Source: Dissophora ornata (taxonomy: Eukaryota > Mortierellomycota > Mortierellomycetes > Mortierellales > Mortierellaceae). Taken from it: 11,295 nt of DNA. The stretch covers positions 1 through 11,295 of the forward strand of contig MU617531.1 in the NCBI GenBank assembly GCA_025201705.1. Direction: 5' to 3'. The notes beneath the pieces were generated by a model that saw only the letters and a list, made by a program, of their open reading frames with translations, was not told where the DNA came from and ran no database searches. The position numbers and the translations under genes were made by a program. Position 1 is the stretch's first letter. Every line of letters begins with the position of its first letter. Shown here in pieces: positions 1 through 8,486 of this stretch.

Positions 1-1
1 G

Positions 2-385
2 GAAGAGTTCGAGATGGAGCTTTTGCTTAAAGAAATTCTCCCCACAGAAACCTTGCCCTGGGTCCAGATCAGTCATGCCATCAAGTTCTCCATCGTGTTT
101 GTGGATGCAACGAAAAAGTCACTAGTCGTGAAAGCACCTTTTACACTGGGTCACATCCTGAACGTCAGAGATTTGCCGAGCAGTACCTGGGTATTTGATG
201 TGGATGGCCAAAATTCAACAGCGGGCGTGCCGCTTCCGGGATACGGCGCGGACATGGGTCAATCCACGCTCCTGGACTCGAACACCAGACCTCGTGGTGG
301 TGGTCGTAGTGGAGAGACGGATGGGATGGAGCTGCCGCCAACGTATGTGAGTGACGGGGTTGTGCCGCCGTTGGCCGAGAAGTAA
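2..385 (+). CDS. Arrestin-like (ART-type) adaptor, C-terminal end only
   Basis: This is the 3' end of a plus-strand gene that starts before the window; the frame is open from base 2 to the TAA at 383-385. The visible part reads like the last strands of an arrestin C domain (ILPTETLPW, then the alternating hydrophobic stretch IKFSIVFVDA, then LVVKAPFTLGHI), followed by a flexible Gly/Ser/Arg-rich tail of about 70 residues. Near the end is PPTY (bases 335-346), a canonical PPxY motif. In fungi, arrestin-related trafficking adaptors use such motifs to recruit the WW domains of the Rsp5/Nedd4 ubiquitin ligase to plasma-membrane transporters for endocytosis. The family call rests on the strand pattern plus the PY motif; only about 128 residues are visible, so another beta-sandwich adaptor is possible. 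The internal ATG at 14 is not a likely true start, because the frame continues upstream. Confidence 0.6.
   Translation, partial: EEFEMELLLKEILPTETLPWVQISHAIKFSIVFVDATKKSLVVKAPFTLGHILNVRDLPSSTWVFDVDGQNSTAGVPLPGYGADMGQSTLLDSNTRPRGGGRSGETDGMELPPTYVSDGVVPPLAEK
335..346 (+). other. PPxY (WW-domain ligand) motif in arrestin-like tail
   Basis: Codons CCG CCA ACG TAT encode Pro-Pro-Thr-Tyr, 13 to 16 residues from the C-terminus in a disordered tail. PPxY peptides are the known ligands of WW domains of Nedd4-type ubiquitin ligases. The motif is seen directly; the partner is inferred from the family. Confidence 0.6.
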
Positions 386-1160
386 GGGGGGGGGGAGTTG
401 AACCCAAAAAGCGCAAAGGAACAATATGTTGTGGAAAAAAAGGACGCGTAGGCACATAATTTTCGTGTACAAAAAATAATAATAAAAAAAAAAAAGAAAA
501 AAACGAGGGCGACAATGAAACAATACACCGGTATTGATGCAAATGACTTCTGCGGTGCAAATGCGCTTTGATTGTTGTTTTCATGAACAAACAATCAATA
601 TGCACGCCTTGATTTGATTAAACATCCGGGACGTCGGAAACAACAAAAAGACATGCCGCCGATTGATCCTGTGGTTGGGGCGAGCGAGGGCAAGGCGGAT
701 TGAGCCCGTGTTGGTAAAGTGTAATGGACGCGAGCTGTGGTGCTGGAGCACGTATTGTGAGTAATGAATGTTCCAATGAAGCAATCATATTGGTGTTTTC
801 GTACCTTACAGCGCTCACAGCGCCATGTTCATATGCTGAGATGAGAGTACACAGTAGAGCAGCACATGAGCAGGGAGAGGAAGAGCATCCTGTCCGTGGA
901 TATTATTGGTATCATGCATTACATGCGTGTTGTGTTGTGCTGATGGGTGTTTTCTACATGGCACTCCAGTTAATAAGTGAGCACCCGGTGCACAGATTCG
1001 TGTCTGTGCGAAACGCGCGCTCACTCTTTATTTCTCTTGGTTTTTTTGGTTCACTGGTCAATTTCCTGTTTTTCAATTTCACACCGCCCATTCATTCACG
1101 TAACATTCTCTCCTCACACTCATCATCTCCCTCTCCTTGAATCAACCGATCGAACCCCCA
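386..1160. other. Intergenic region: 3' flank of arrestin-like gene and promoter of large gene
   Basis: The region opens with ten consecutive G (386-395) directly after the stop codon. An A-rich tract with short AAT repeats lies at about 468-505, where the arrestin-like transcript may end; no clean AATAAA is seen. The right part, about 1020-1160, becomes strongly pyrimidine-rich (T-rich 1025-1080, CT-rich 1106-1137), as expected of a fungal core promoter or 5' leader just before the ATG at 1161. A 138-codon open frame at 724-1140 was examined and not accepted. I found no tRNA, convincing TATA box or mobile element. Confidence 0.5.
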
Positions 1161-4100
1161 ATGGAGCCAGAGTACCAGTACTTTTGCTCGCAGGGCACGC
1201 TAGTCCGGGTTCAGGTTACGCACAACCCCTCCACAGGACTCAAATACGTCTTCTGGGGCGACCTGCGTCTTGGTTTCCCTGGTATTGTCCGCGTGCAGGA
1301 TGGCGATACCTTTATACCCTTCATGAGATGCCCGCGAGAGTATCGGTAAGGGGGTCGAAGCAATTGAACCCTGAAAATGTCAACAGCAATATGGTCCACG
1401 ACTTGTCGCTAAACATTTTCCTGCACACAACTCACTTTATTGTTTTCCAAAACAGACTAAAGCCCTTCCGGATCGAATATGTCCCTGACACGGTCCTCGA
1501 CATCGTGTACAAGGATAAAGTCGGCGCCACTGTCAGCTCCAGGCCCACGACGCGAACCCTGAAGAGTAGGAATCTTCGAGATGACACAAACAAAAGGAAC
1601 AGAGAAGAGGGAGCTAGTGCTGGCCACTTGTCAATGACGACACCTCCCGCGATAGAGCCTCTTGAACCTCCTCCCGAGATAGCTATGTCTGTGAGGCGAG
1701 CCATTTCTTCCTATTTGGCGTCACTCCCACCTTCTCAGTCACCTTCGCTCTCTTATTCGCCTTCACCACCACCAAGGACACCTGGGAGCTCCGTGGAGTC
1801 GCTCGAAGAAGAAGATATATCCTTGGTCACGTCAAGTGTTGGCCCGGACGAGACCCCAACGTTGAAGCCCATTGAGACGCCGATGGTGGCAAAAGTGCCC
1901 GAGATATCTGAAGCTGCCGTGGAAGTCACTCTGGAGGAGGAGGAAGAAGAAGAGATAGCAACTGCACTTGCAGCAGTATCTCCTAATTCTCCTACCTTGA
2001 CACCTTCTGACTCTGTTTCCCATACACTTCCAGTCTCCCCTCCCCATGCAACTGTCACCTCTCAGATATCCTCCGAAGCCGCCGACACTGCGTCTCCATA
2101 CCCCAAGATCTCATCGTCAAGGTCATTGCCACCGTCGTCGTCAACGACACCAACATCAAAGCCAACTCCAGTGTCCTACGCATTCGACCATGCTCAGATG
2201 TCCAACGAAGCTAAGTTAAATACAGTCATGAGCCTTGTCAAGGGTCTCTCTCTCCAAGTCGCAGGATCGGTCTCAGACAGTGATGTCCAAAGTGCAGCAG
2301 TCAAACATTCTGTCAAGCTGAGCGATATCGGGAGCTTGCTGCCCGGTGCAAAGCGAACGAACGGGGTGGAGATGTTTCTATCCAGCGCAGGGGTACTCAC
2401 TATGAAGGACGGTAGCGGCGAAGATGGCGTTGATTGGAAGATATTGCGCGACGAGGGCTCTCAGAACCGCTCTCGTGGCACTAGTGCTGGTGAAATTAAA
2501 AATGGGGGCGTCAATCACGAACGTGGAACCGCAGGGGAGCCTGAGCATGTTCGAGAGCATAGACAGGAGCCGGTGCAGCAACCATCACAAAGCGAGCCGA
2601 AACAGGTGTCACTACTGCAACTGCTAGAGCAGCAGCACTTGCTGCAATCGCAACAACAAAAGACCTCAAAGCTGCCACAACAGAAACAGCAAAAGCAGAA
2701 GCAGAAAGCAAAGAATAAACAGCGCTCAGCATCGACTCTTTCAGCGTCCTCAATATCAGCATCACCGTCCTCACCCCCACCGGCTCCTCCATCAAACACA
2801 CCTCAGACCACAGACGTGGTGTCAAAAGTTGATGATTCTTCATCACCCTCAAATGCCTCCTCGTCCTCTTCCGTAGTACCGTTAAAAAAGCAGGACGCGA
2901 AGCTTGGTCGTAGCCCGATTTCGACTTTTCCAGGTGCAATGCCGTTACTCATGCAGTCTGGTATTTTACGGGACTATGGCAGTGTTAACGACGATGGTGG
3001 ATATAATGGCACTAGTGCCATCAGTGATGCAATTGCCGGCTATCGTGATGTCGAGAGCTCGGCTGTACTCTCGCTTTTGAGCGCCATGCAGGTAGCAGGC
3101 TCGCCGCCATCGCAACAACTAGTACAAGCAGAAGAAGAGGCGCGGGCACAAGTCTTGCCTGACAAGATACTTGCCTCAACCGGTCGACTAGTCAAGAAGA
3201 GCGCAGCGCCTGCAGCACCCGATACTGAAGAGTACTGGACCGAGATGAGACAGCTCCTGCGGGTCTTTTACCAGGCTGCTTCCAGGTCCAATCTCTGGCT
3301 GGCGGATAAGATTGGTCTCCAATTGGATAATCGATTCGAGGATCTCGAAAGACGAGCGGCTCTGCAACCGGAACTCAGAGAGCGAACCCAGCCATTCTTG
3401 GATATGTTTCAGCTTTCGCAGGAAACAATTGCTCCAGCACGACTGAAGAGGAGGGAGAATCGGGCACGAGAATTGATGGAGCAACGGCACACTTTGGCAG
3501 AGAGTTTGGTCCCGCCGTTGTTTGTGATTTTACCTGAAAGCGCAGATCACCAGCAGCAGCCAGTCGATTTCCGAGTATATTTCTTGTGCCAGTGTCAGAA
3601 TCAAGAACAATGCAGCGGAAGCAGCAGCGTACATACCAGTGGGGAGAGCCAGAGCCAGCAGACGACATCTGTGGAGACGCCATCGCATTTCGGACATTTG
3701 ACAAAGCATCGGGGCTATGAGCTTGTGTTTGACCAGCAGCTCGTATTGATGTGCGGGACGTACATGTATGAGATTCTCGACATTATCAAGCATGGCGTCA
3801 CTCTCGATAATGTGCTCGTGGACATAGATGACAATGACGATGAGGAAAGCGAGAGTCGAGAGAAGGAGAGAGCGCAGGGAGGGGAACAGAGTAGCGAGAT
3901 CCAGGACGATAGGAAGCAGAGAGCCTTCACAATTCCACCGCTGAACCCTCGAGGCACTAAAGATGAAGTCGAGCTCTACTATCGAGTGAACGCTGCGTTA
4001 GAACATATCCTCAACAACCGTTGCGTCGATACTGTCGCCGATAGCCAAAAAACCTTTCTCAGGACGATGCCCGGAGAACTCAAGTTGCCCTGTCGAGAAG

Positions 4101-6022
4101 AACCTCTTGGTGGACTGTACAGGGTGCTTTCGAGCAAGGGGACCGCGCGGTGGGTCTGCGCCGATCACTACAATAGCTTACCTCGCATCCAGAGGATGAG
4201 CGCCTTTGTGAAGCTGATCGAAGGTCAAGGTGGAGTGCCGCTCTTCTGGGAACAGCATCTAGGTCAAGTCCAAGTCCTGCTCCCAAGCCGCAGTGATCTT
4301 GATATGCTTCTGAATATCCTGACGACCCTACGAGCACCTGTCCAAGATTTGGGACTGATGATTGATTGGGAAATGTCGTTTATGGATATGGAAAAGCTGT
4401 TTATGGATCTGCATGCGCTCCCAGTCAACATCCATGGTATCCGGATCTGTCTGGGCAAGGGCGTTATCCCAACAGAGGCCGCGGTATTCGAACTGCGGCA
4501 GAGCGTGTTAATTGCCTCCATGATCATTCGTTCTTATATTCATCTATTCGTGCTGGAAGACGCCACACCTCTTCAGGAATTATGCGATGCCAAGACTAGG
4601 TTGTTTGTCAATCGGAAGGAATATCATTATGACAACTGGGAGCGGTACCCTCACACGCGTGCAGTGATCGTCAAGAATGCGCAGGGACTGACCAAATTCA
4701 GTCTTCGGGTCGAAAACACCGGGAGGGGTCTTTTGCTCGTTGACCGATACTTTAACAAAGAAGAACATCGCGAAAAACTCTTGGTGGCACTGCAGCTGTT
4801 TGCGAGCGCGGACGACGCTCTCAACATTTTTTACAAGGATGGAGTAATTATAGAGATGCATCTCAGCGCATCGGGGTCCTCGTCCAAGAAGCTCCTCCTC
4901 TCTGACAAGATTGAGGGACTGGACTTCAAAATTCGGACACCAGCAGATCGACCCAAGTTGGAGGCGATTTTGAAACGGAACCCCAATCTATGCGAACTGG
5001 ATGTCCGTTGCCCAATAGAGATGTTACCTGAGATGTTCACGCTCTTGAAGAAGTGGCGCAAGGACCATGGAAAACTGCCGTCGCTTAGGATCGAGTGTAA
5101 ACAGACCAAACTGTGGTGGGTTCAGGAGCTTTTTGAGTGTGAGCCACCTTCGATCGAGCTGAGCGCTCAGGAGCCGACTGGATTGGGACCGATACTGGAG
5201 TTGGCGATCCCGGAGGTGAGGATCTTTGAGGGACCACTGACGGATGTCCAAGTGGTGTTTCTAATGAACGCAATTCGCAAGAAAGGAACCAAGCTTTCGG
5301 AGTTGGATCTGGACATATCGTATTTCACAGCCGCTGGGTTCGAGTCTGTCCATAAGCTACTTGAGCTGTGTCAGTTACAAATGCTGGGGGTTACGATCTC
5401 ATCACGGTTATTGGTCTCCAAGGTCGGTGCCCGGGGACGTGCGACGACTGTCATGACCACCTCCTTGGACTGGGATCGGATCGCTGCATTTCTGAGCAGA
5501 ATCCGATTATGGCTAATGAATCTTCAGTTTGTTGGGCCAGATATCAACATCATTCTCCAGAATCTGCTGCCAAAAGCAGATCTGACACAACTCGTGATGG
5601 TCAAGAAGCTGGAGCTCTTTGGGGGCAAGGGGGTCTTTCTGGATCCGACCACGGGTCTTCCGGTGGCGTTGCTGCTACTGAGCAAGATCAAGTTGTGGAA
5701 TTTAAAGCTGGTGGATTTAAACATTGATGCAAAGTCGTGGGATCGGATACTGAGCGCGATCGATTTTCAGAAACTGGCGTGGCTAGAGATTCGACAGTGC
5801 GGATTTGGCCCTGCTCAGCTTACCAGTCTGGCAGACAAGATGCCAAAAAACTCGTCTTTGCAAAAGTTGCATGTGCACATGGCATTGAAGCCGACGAGCG
5901 AGCAGTTGCAGGCCTGGAGACCCGTGTTGGCAAAGAAGACTGTGCGGCTAAACTTTTTGTGCGACATGGACGAGCGGACGCCTGATGAGATTGGTGTCCG
6001 GATTAAGGAGGCCAAGTACTAG
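1161..6022 (+). CDS. Large modular protein, disordered middle and Leu-rich C-terminal half, function unknown
   Basis: The model is join(1161..1345, 1456..6022), 1583 residues. Exon 1 starts at the ATG at 1161 (MEPEYQYFCSQGTLVRVQVT) and ends at a GTAAGG donor; exon 2 begins after CAG at 1455, and the split Arg codon restores the frame (PREYR then LKPFRIEYVPDTVLDIVY), which reads as one continuous module. Residues about 95-645 are low complexity: Ser/Pro-rich blocks, seven Glu in a row (222-228) and a Gln/Lys-rich tract (448-485). From about residue 651 the protein is ordered: a helical segment (DTEEYWTEMRQLL), a LVPPLFVILPE / FRVYFLCQC module (746-775), an acidic insert (about 850-888), GLYRV to WVCADHY (948-967), then degenerate leucine-rich repeats from about 1217 to the end. 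I associate this combination with uncharacterised Mortierella proteins, from memory and unverified. There is no signal peptide, membrane segment or catalytic motif. A cytoplasmic or nuclear interaction scaffold is plausible; no function can be assigned. Confidence 0.85.
1346..1455 (+). other. Intron of the large gene (110 nt, GT-AG)
   Basis: The donor is GTAAGG at 1346-1351 and the acceptor CAG at 1453-1455. A branch-like GCTAAAC lies near 1408-1414, about 42 nt before the acceptor. Splicing is after the second base of an Arg codon (CG + A). Retention would stop translation at once (TAA at 1347-1349), leaving a 62-residue N-terminal fragment. Because the exon 2 frame also happens to be open through the intron and far upstream, a simple ORF call would wrongly start at 977 and lose the real N-terminus. 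Confidence 0.85.
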
Positions 6023-6079
6023 GCAATATAGCTAAATGAAGATAATTCATGAGTCACGTACTGACATGGGAAACGTTGC

Positions 6080-6085
6080 AATAAA
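6080..6085 (+). terminator. Polyadenylation signal AATAAA of the large gene
   Basis: A perfect AATAAA lies 58 nt after the stop codon of the large gene, in an otherwise GC-mixed 3' flank. This matches the canonical eukaryotic cleavage and polyadenylation hexamer and a plausible 3' UTR length. Confidence 0.6.
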
Positions 6086-6154
6086 AACGACGAGATCAAA
6101 CTCGCGTCGGCCATTTGCGCACGACATGCGACTGAGGGAGAAGTGGGGGGTTTT

Positions 6155-6169
6155 TTGTTGTTGTTGTTG
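6155..6169. repeat. (TTG)5 microsatellite
   Basis: Five perfect TTG units follow a T run in the spacer between convergent genes. On the minus strand this reads (CAA)5. It is a short simple repeat in non-coding DNA. Confidence 0.8.
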
Positions 6170-6312
6170 AAAGTGTGGGTGTATAGGTTTTTGTAGGATT
6201 TTATGGTTTGTTTAGTTTTTAGGTATCGTTACAATGTCTAGACTAGGAGGTGGTGGTGATGGTGGTGTCTTTTGCTATCCCTCACATTTCTGATCAACAG
6301 AAACAGATCTAT

Positions 6313-7500
6313 TTAGTACTTGAGAGGAGCAATTCCGATGCGAGGGTTCTTGGAGTGGTCAAAGACGCAGTAGTTGTTCTTGATGAAGACGTCTCCCAAG
6401 ATCCAGAGGCCGTCCTGACCACCCTGGACACCGGAGATGCAGGTCTCGCTTCCGGTGTATTTGGGCTCGTATGCAAGATCGGCAACGGGGACGTTAAAGT
6501 ACTTGCCGCCCAACTTGAAGGCGATGTTGGCCTTGGAGTTCTTGATCGAGCAAGGGACGGTCCATCCGTACGAAGGATCGTTAACCGAGCCCTTGATGCT
6601 CTTGTGAACCGCCTTGGCGGCAGAGTCGCCCAGAACCAACAGGGTCGTGCCGGTATCGATGATGCCCTGCGAGGCCTGGTTGACAGACTTGCCATCAACC
6701 TGAAGGGCCTCGATTTTAATCTGCCAGTATCCGACCTCGGTAACGGGGACATAAGTCAATGAGCCAGTGTAGCGGCTGTGGTCAATATCTCCAAAGAGGT
6801 ACTGACCGCCCTTTCCGCCGTTACGGCGCTCGGAGGGCAAGAAGACCGAGACGACGGGGCTCTTGAGCTTTTTGCCTGCGATTGCGTTATCCATAAAGGT
6901 CTTGACGCCGCTGACAGACTCGATGTCGCTGAAGGCCAAGCCAAAGAGACCATCTTCGGGCTCCTGCTCAAACTCTGAGCTCTCCTTGGTGGAAAGACCA
7001 ATGGTTTGACGGACCTTGACGCCTCCAACATCCACCATGTCGGAACCCAGGGTTCCGCTGGCACTGGAGCCATCACCATACTCGATCGACCACTTACGTC
7101 CATCCTTCTTGTAAGTGCTCGATTTACCAGTGTTGAATCGGCGATGGGACTTGCAGGCGGCAGTCTTGCAAGTCGAGGAAGGGAACCAGATATCGGACGA
7201 ACCCGTGTCAAAGTCCAAACGGAGCGACTGGGCGGGGGTGCCGACCTTGACAGTACCGTAGTACTCGAGATCGGGGCTGACATCAGTCAAAGGCACCGTG
7301 CCGGAACCACCCGAGGTGGTAGCAAGGGAACCTCCGGCGATTTTGAGGTGGGGGTAACGTTTGTTGAGTTTGGCGATCTGGGCGCGGGCATTGGGCTTGT
7401 AGTTGGGGTTGCGCGTCAGATGGACTGCGCCGTCGGGACGGGCTTCGGCGACGGCGAGAACTGCGACGGCCACGGAGATGAAGGCGGCGGTGATCTTCAT
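6313..7500 (-). CDS. Secreted pepsin-like aspartic protease (family A1, rhizopuspepsin type), intronless
   Basis: A complete 395-residue preproenzyme in one uninterrupted frame. The first 20 residues form a signal peptide (short basic start, Ala/Val core, AEA before Arg21). A pro-segment follows to about residue 68, with a dibasic Lys47-Arg48; mature enzyme probably begins near TVPLTD. The bilobed fold shows both active-site motifs, DTGSS (Asp98) and DTGTT (Asp282), with the flap Tyr141 in YGDGS. Cys111/Cys116 and Cys317/Cys354 match the two usual disulfides; Cys378 in NNYCVF appears unpaired. No N-glycosylation sequon is present. The expected role is acid endopeptidase for extracellular protein digestion, activated by loss of the pro-segment at low pH. 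It is tandem to and homologous with the protease gene at 8487-10108, but lacks that gene's three introns. Length and motifs are those of a functional enzyme. Confidence 0.96.
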   Translation of the reverse strand: MKITAAFISVAVAVLAVAEARPDGAVHLTRNPNYKPNARAQIAKLNKRYPHLKIAGGSLATTSGGSGTVPLTDVSPDLEYYGTVKVGTPAQSLRLDFDTGSSDIWFPSSTCKTAACKSHRRFNTGKSSTYKKDGRKWSIEYGDGSSASGTLGSDMVDVGGVKVRQTIGLSTKESSEFEQEPEDGLFGLAFSDIESVSGVKTFMDNAIAGKKLKSPVVSVFLPSERRNGGKGGQYLFGDIDHSRYTGSLTYVPVTEVGYWQIKIEALQVDGKSVNQASQGIIDTGTTLLVLGDSAAKAVHKSIKGSVNDPSYGWTVPCSIKNSKANIAFKLGGKYFNVPVADLAYEPKYTGSETCISGVQGGQDGLWILGDVFIKNNYCVFDHSKNPRIGIAPLKY

Positions 7501-7640
7501 GATGACGATAAGGAGACGGGAGGGGAGAGTGTTTTATGTAATGAAACCTTACAGGCGGGGAGGGAGGGAGGAAGGGAGGGAGAGAAAGCGGAGTAGGGGA
7601 TAGGGTGGGTATAAAAAAGCTATGTGAGGAGGGGGAAGAG
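7501..7640 (-). promoter_or_regulatory. Leader and putative core promoter of the intronless protease gene
   Basis: Read on the minus strand, the first 140 bases upstream of the ATG contain a long CT-rich tract (7557-7600), typical of fungal 5' leaders and transcription start regions. A TTTTTTATA element at 7610-7618, about 110-118 nt upstream of the ATG, is where a TATA box would be expected by comparison with the paralogue, but on this strand it is in the reversed orientation, so it is weak. A second weak candidate, CATAAAA, lies only about 33-39 nt upstream. Start site and TATA assignment are inferred. Confidence 0.35.
7557..7580 (+). repeat. G-quadruplex-type G/A tract in protease leader
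   Basis: Five runs of three or four G are separated by loops of one to five bases (GGGG-A-GGG-A-GGG-AGGAA-GGG-A-GGG). This fits the standard G4 sequence pattern. The G-rich strand is the template strand of the minus-strand protease gene, so its mRNA would carry the C-rich version. Confidence 0.6.
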
Positions 7641-8186
7641 AATGAGATCCTTGAAGAAAAAAAAAAGCGGTTGTCGGCGGAGGTTATCTTTATACAAAAA
7701 TCGTTGTTTCACGGCTCTCAAAGCTACCCCCAGAGTAACACAAAATGGACAAGGGCTGGACGCAGATGGTGCTGGTAATGGAAGCAACAACACGCTAAAC
7801 AAGAAGTCTGCAGGGTATTGTTGCATGCCTATGGGACCTGTTGACGAGTTGACCTGGAGGGTAAGGTTGCAATTGAGAGTTGGCGCTGCTACACTGGTGC
7901 GAGAGAGCACCAAGCTGCCTACTGCAGTTAGTCCACTACCAAATGAGAGACTTCAGCGTCCAGGAAAAGACAAGTGAGCACTACATGATCTAGTGGGAGC
8001 AGGAAACCTCTCCCCGAAAGGGTAAACTGCCCTCTCTTTACCGGTTTAACATTCCACTTTTCATGTTCGTTCTGTGCTTGCGAAGTAGAGTTTGTAACAC
8101 CTGGACAAGTATTATTTTTGTGTTTTGTGAGCATCCTTTGCAATTTCGTTTTTTTGTTTGTTGAGCGTGCATCTACTGGTCAGCAA

Positions 8187-8202
8187 GCAGGGTAGCAGGG
8201 TA
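8187..8202 (+). repeat. Tandem octamer GCAGGGTA x2
   Basis: Two perfect adjacent copies of GCAGGGTA; a third copy lies at 7810-7817 in the same spacer. It is short enough to be slippage, or could be a repeated regulatory site. Confidence 0.6.
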
Positions 8203-8305
8203 CACACATGTATGAATGTGAGCACTGCAAAAAAATGCCTCCAGTGATTGACGGGGTCGTTGACATGTCAGCACTAAAAAAAGTCGTCTTGTATCCACGC
8301 GTTCG

Positions 8306-8323
8306 CCCAGGGTAAACTCTGGG
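8306..8323. repeat. Short hairpin with TAAA loop
   Basis: CCCAGGG and CTCTGGG can pair over seven positions, one of them a G-T wobble, around a four-base TAAA loop. It lies 160-180 nt beyond the stop codon of the minus-strand protease, so it could be in the 3' UTR or be chance. Confidence 0.4.
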
Positions 8324-8396
8324 AACATATGCTTTCTTCACAGAACCTAAAGGTCTCCCTCCTATTGTAGTCTATTAACTCTCTATGGACTTTTTT

Positions 8397-8402
8397 TTTA
8401 AT
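8397..8402 (-). terminator. Possible polyadenylation signal ATTAAA of the four-exon protease gene
   Basis: On the minus strand ATTAAA occurs 85-90 nt after the stop codon at 8487, followed by a run of A. ATTAAA is the commonest variant of the poly(A) hexamer. The local AT bias makes a chance match possible. Confidence 0.35.
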
Positions 8403-8486
8403 AATTACTTTGTTCTAACTGTTTAGCTCTAATAGTAGGGAGAAAGGCGTGAGGGGGTATATCTACATGCAGAACGCGGTCCTGAC

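Larger units (their letters stand above)
6023..6312. other. Spacer between convergent genes
   Basis: These 290 bases separate the stop of the large plus-strand gene from the stop of the minus-strand protease, so both 3' UTRs lie here and may overlap. The spacer holds an AATAAA site for the plus-strand transcript (6080-6085), a (TTG)5 tract, and T-rich sequence at about 6186-6222 that reads A-rich on the minus strand and could serve the protease's 3' end. No gene is seen. Confidence 0.7.
7641..8486. other. Spacer between the tandem proteases, no gene seen
   Basis: This non-coding stretch combines the distal promoter of the left protease with the 3' flank of the right one. Small elements visible: GCAGGGTA three times (7810-7817, and in tandem at 8187-8202); AGGGTAAACT twice (8019-8028 and 8309-8318); the 10-bp palindrome TGACATGTCA (8261-8270); and a 7-bp hairpin with a TAAA loop (8306-8323). 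Open frames here (such as 7624-7977 plus) have no recognisable protein character. No tRNA or transposon ends were found. Confidence 0.6.

Noticed and set aside
165..605. Three overlapping minus-strand frames rich in Phe and His
   Set aside because: They are antisense to the arrestin-like exon and the A-rich tract; the poly-Phe comes from the A run read backwards.
724..1140. 138-codon open frame with hydrophobic stretches just before the large gene
   Set aside because: It spans the pyrimidine-rich leader, has no recognisable domain or signal, ends just before the true ATG at 1161, and its hydrophobic look follows from T-rich promoter sequence. Probably chance.
2511..2939. Minus-strand frames of 94 and 142 codons rich in Cys, Ser and Ala
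   Set aside because: Antisense shadows of the CAA/CAG-rich low-complexity region of the large gene.
7006..7596. 196-codon plus-strand frame over the left protease
   Set aside because: Antisense to a clearly coding protease with intact catalytic motifs; no domain character of its own.
7624..7977. 117-codon plus-strand frame starting with a Lys/Arg-rich stretch
   Set aside because: The basic start is an A/G-rich leader read as codons; no domain, no promoter support beyond one TATAAA-like element at 7610, and no recognisable homology.
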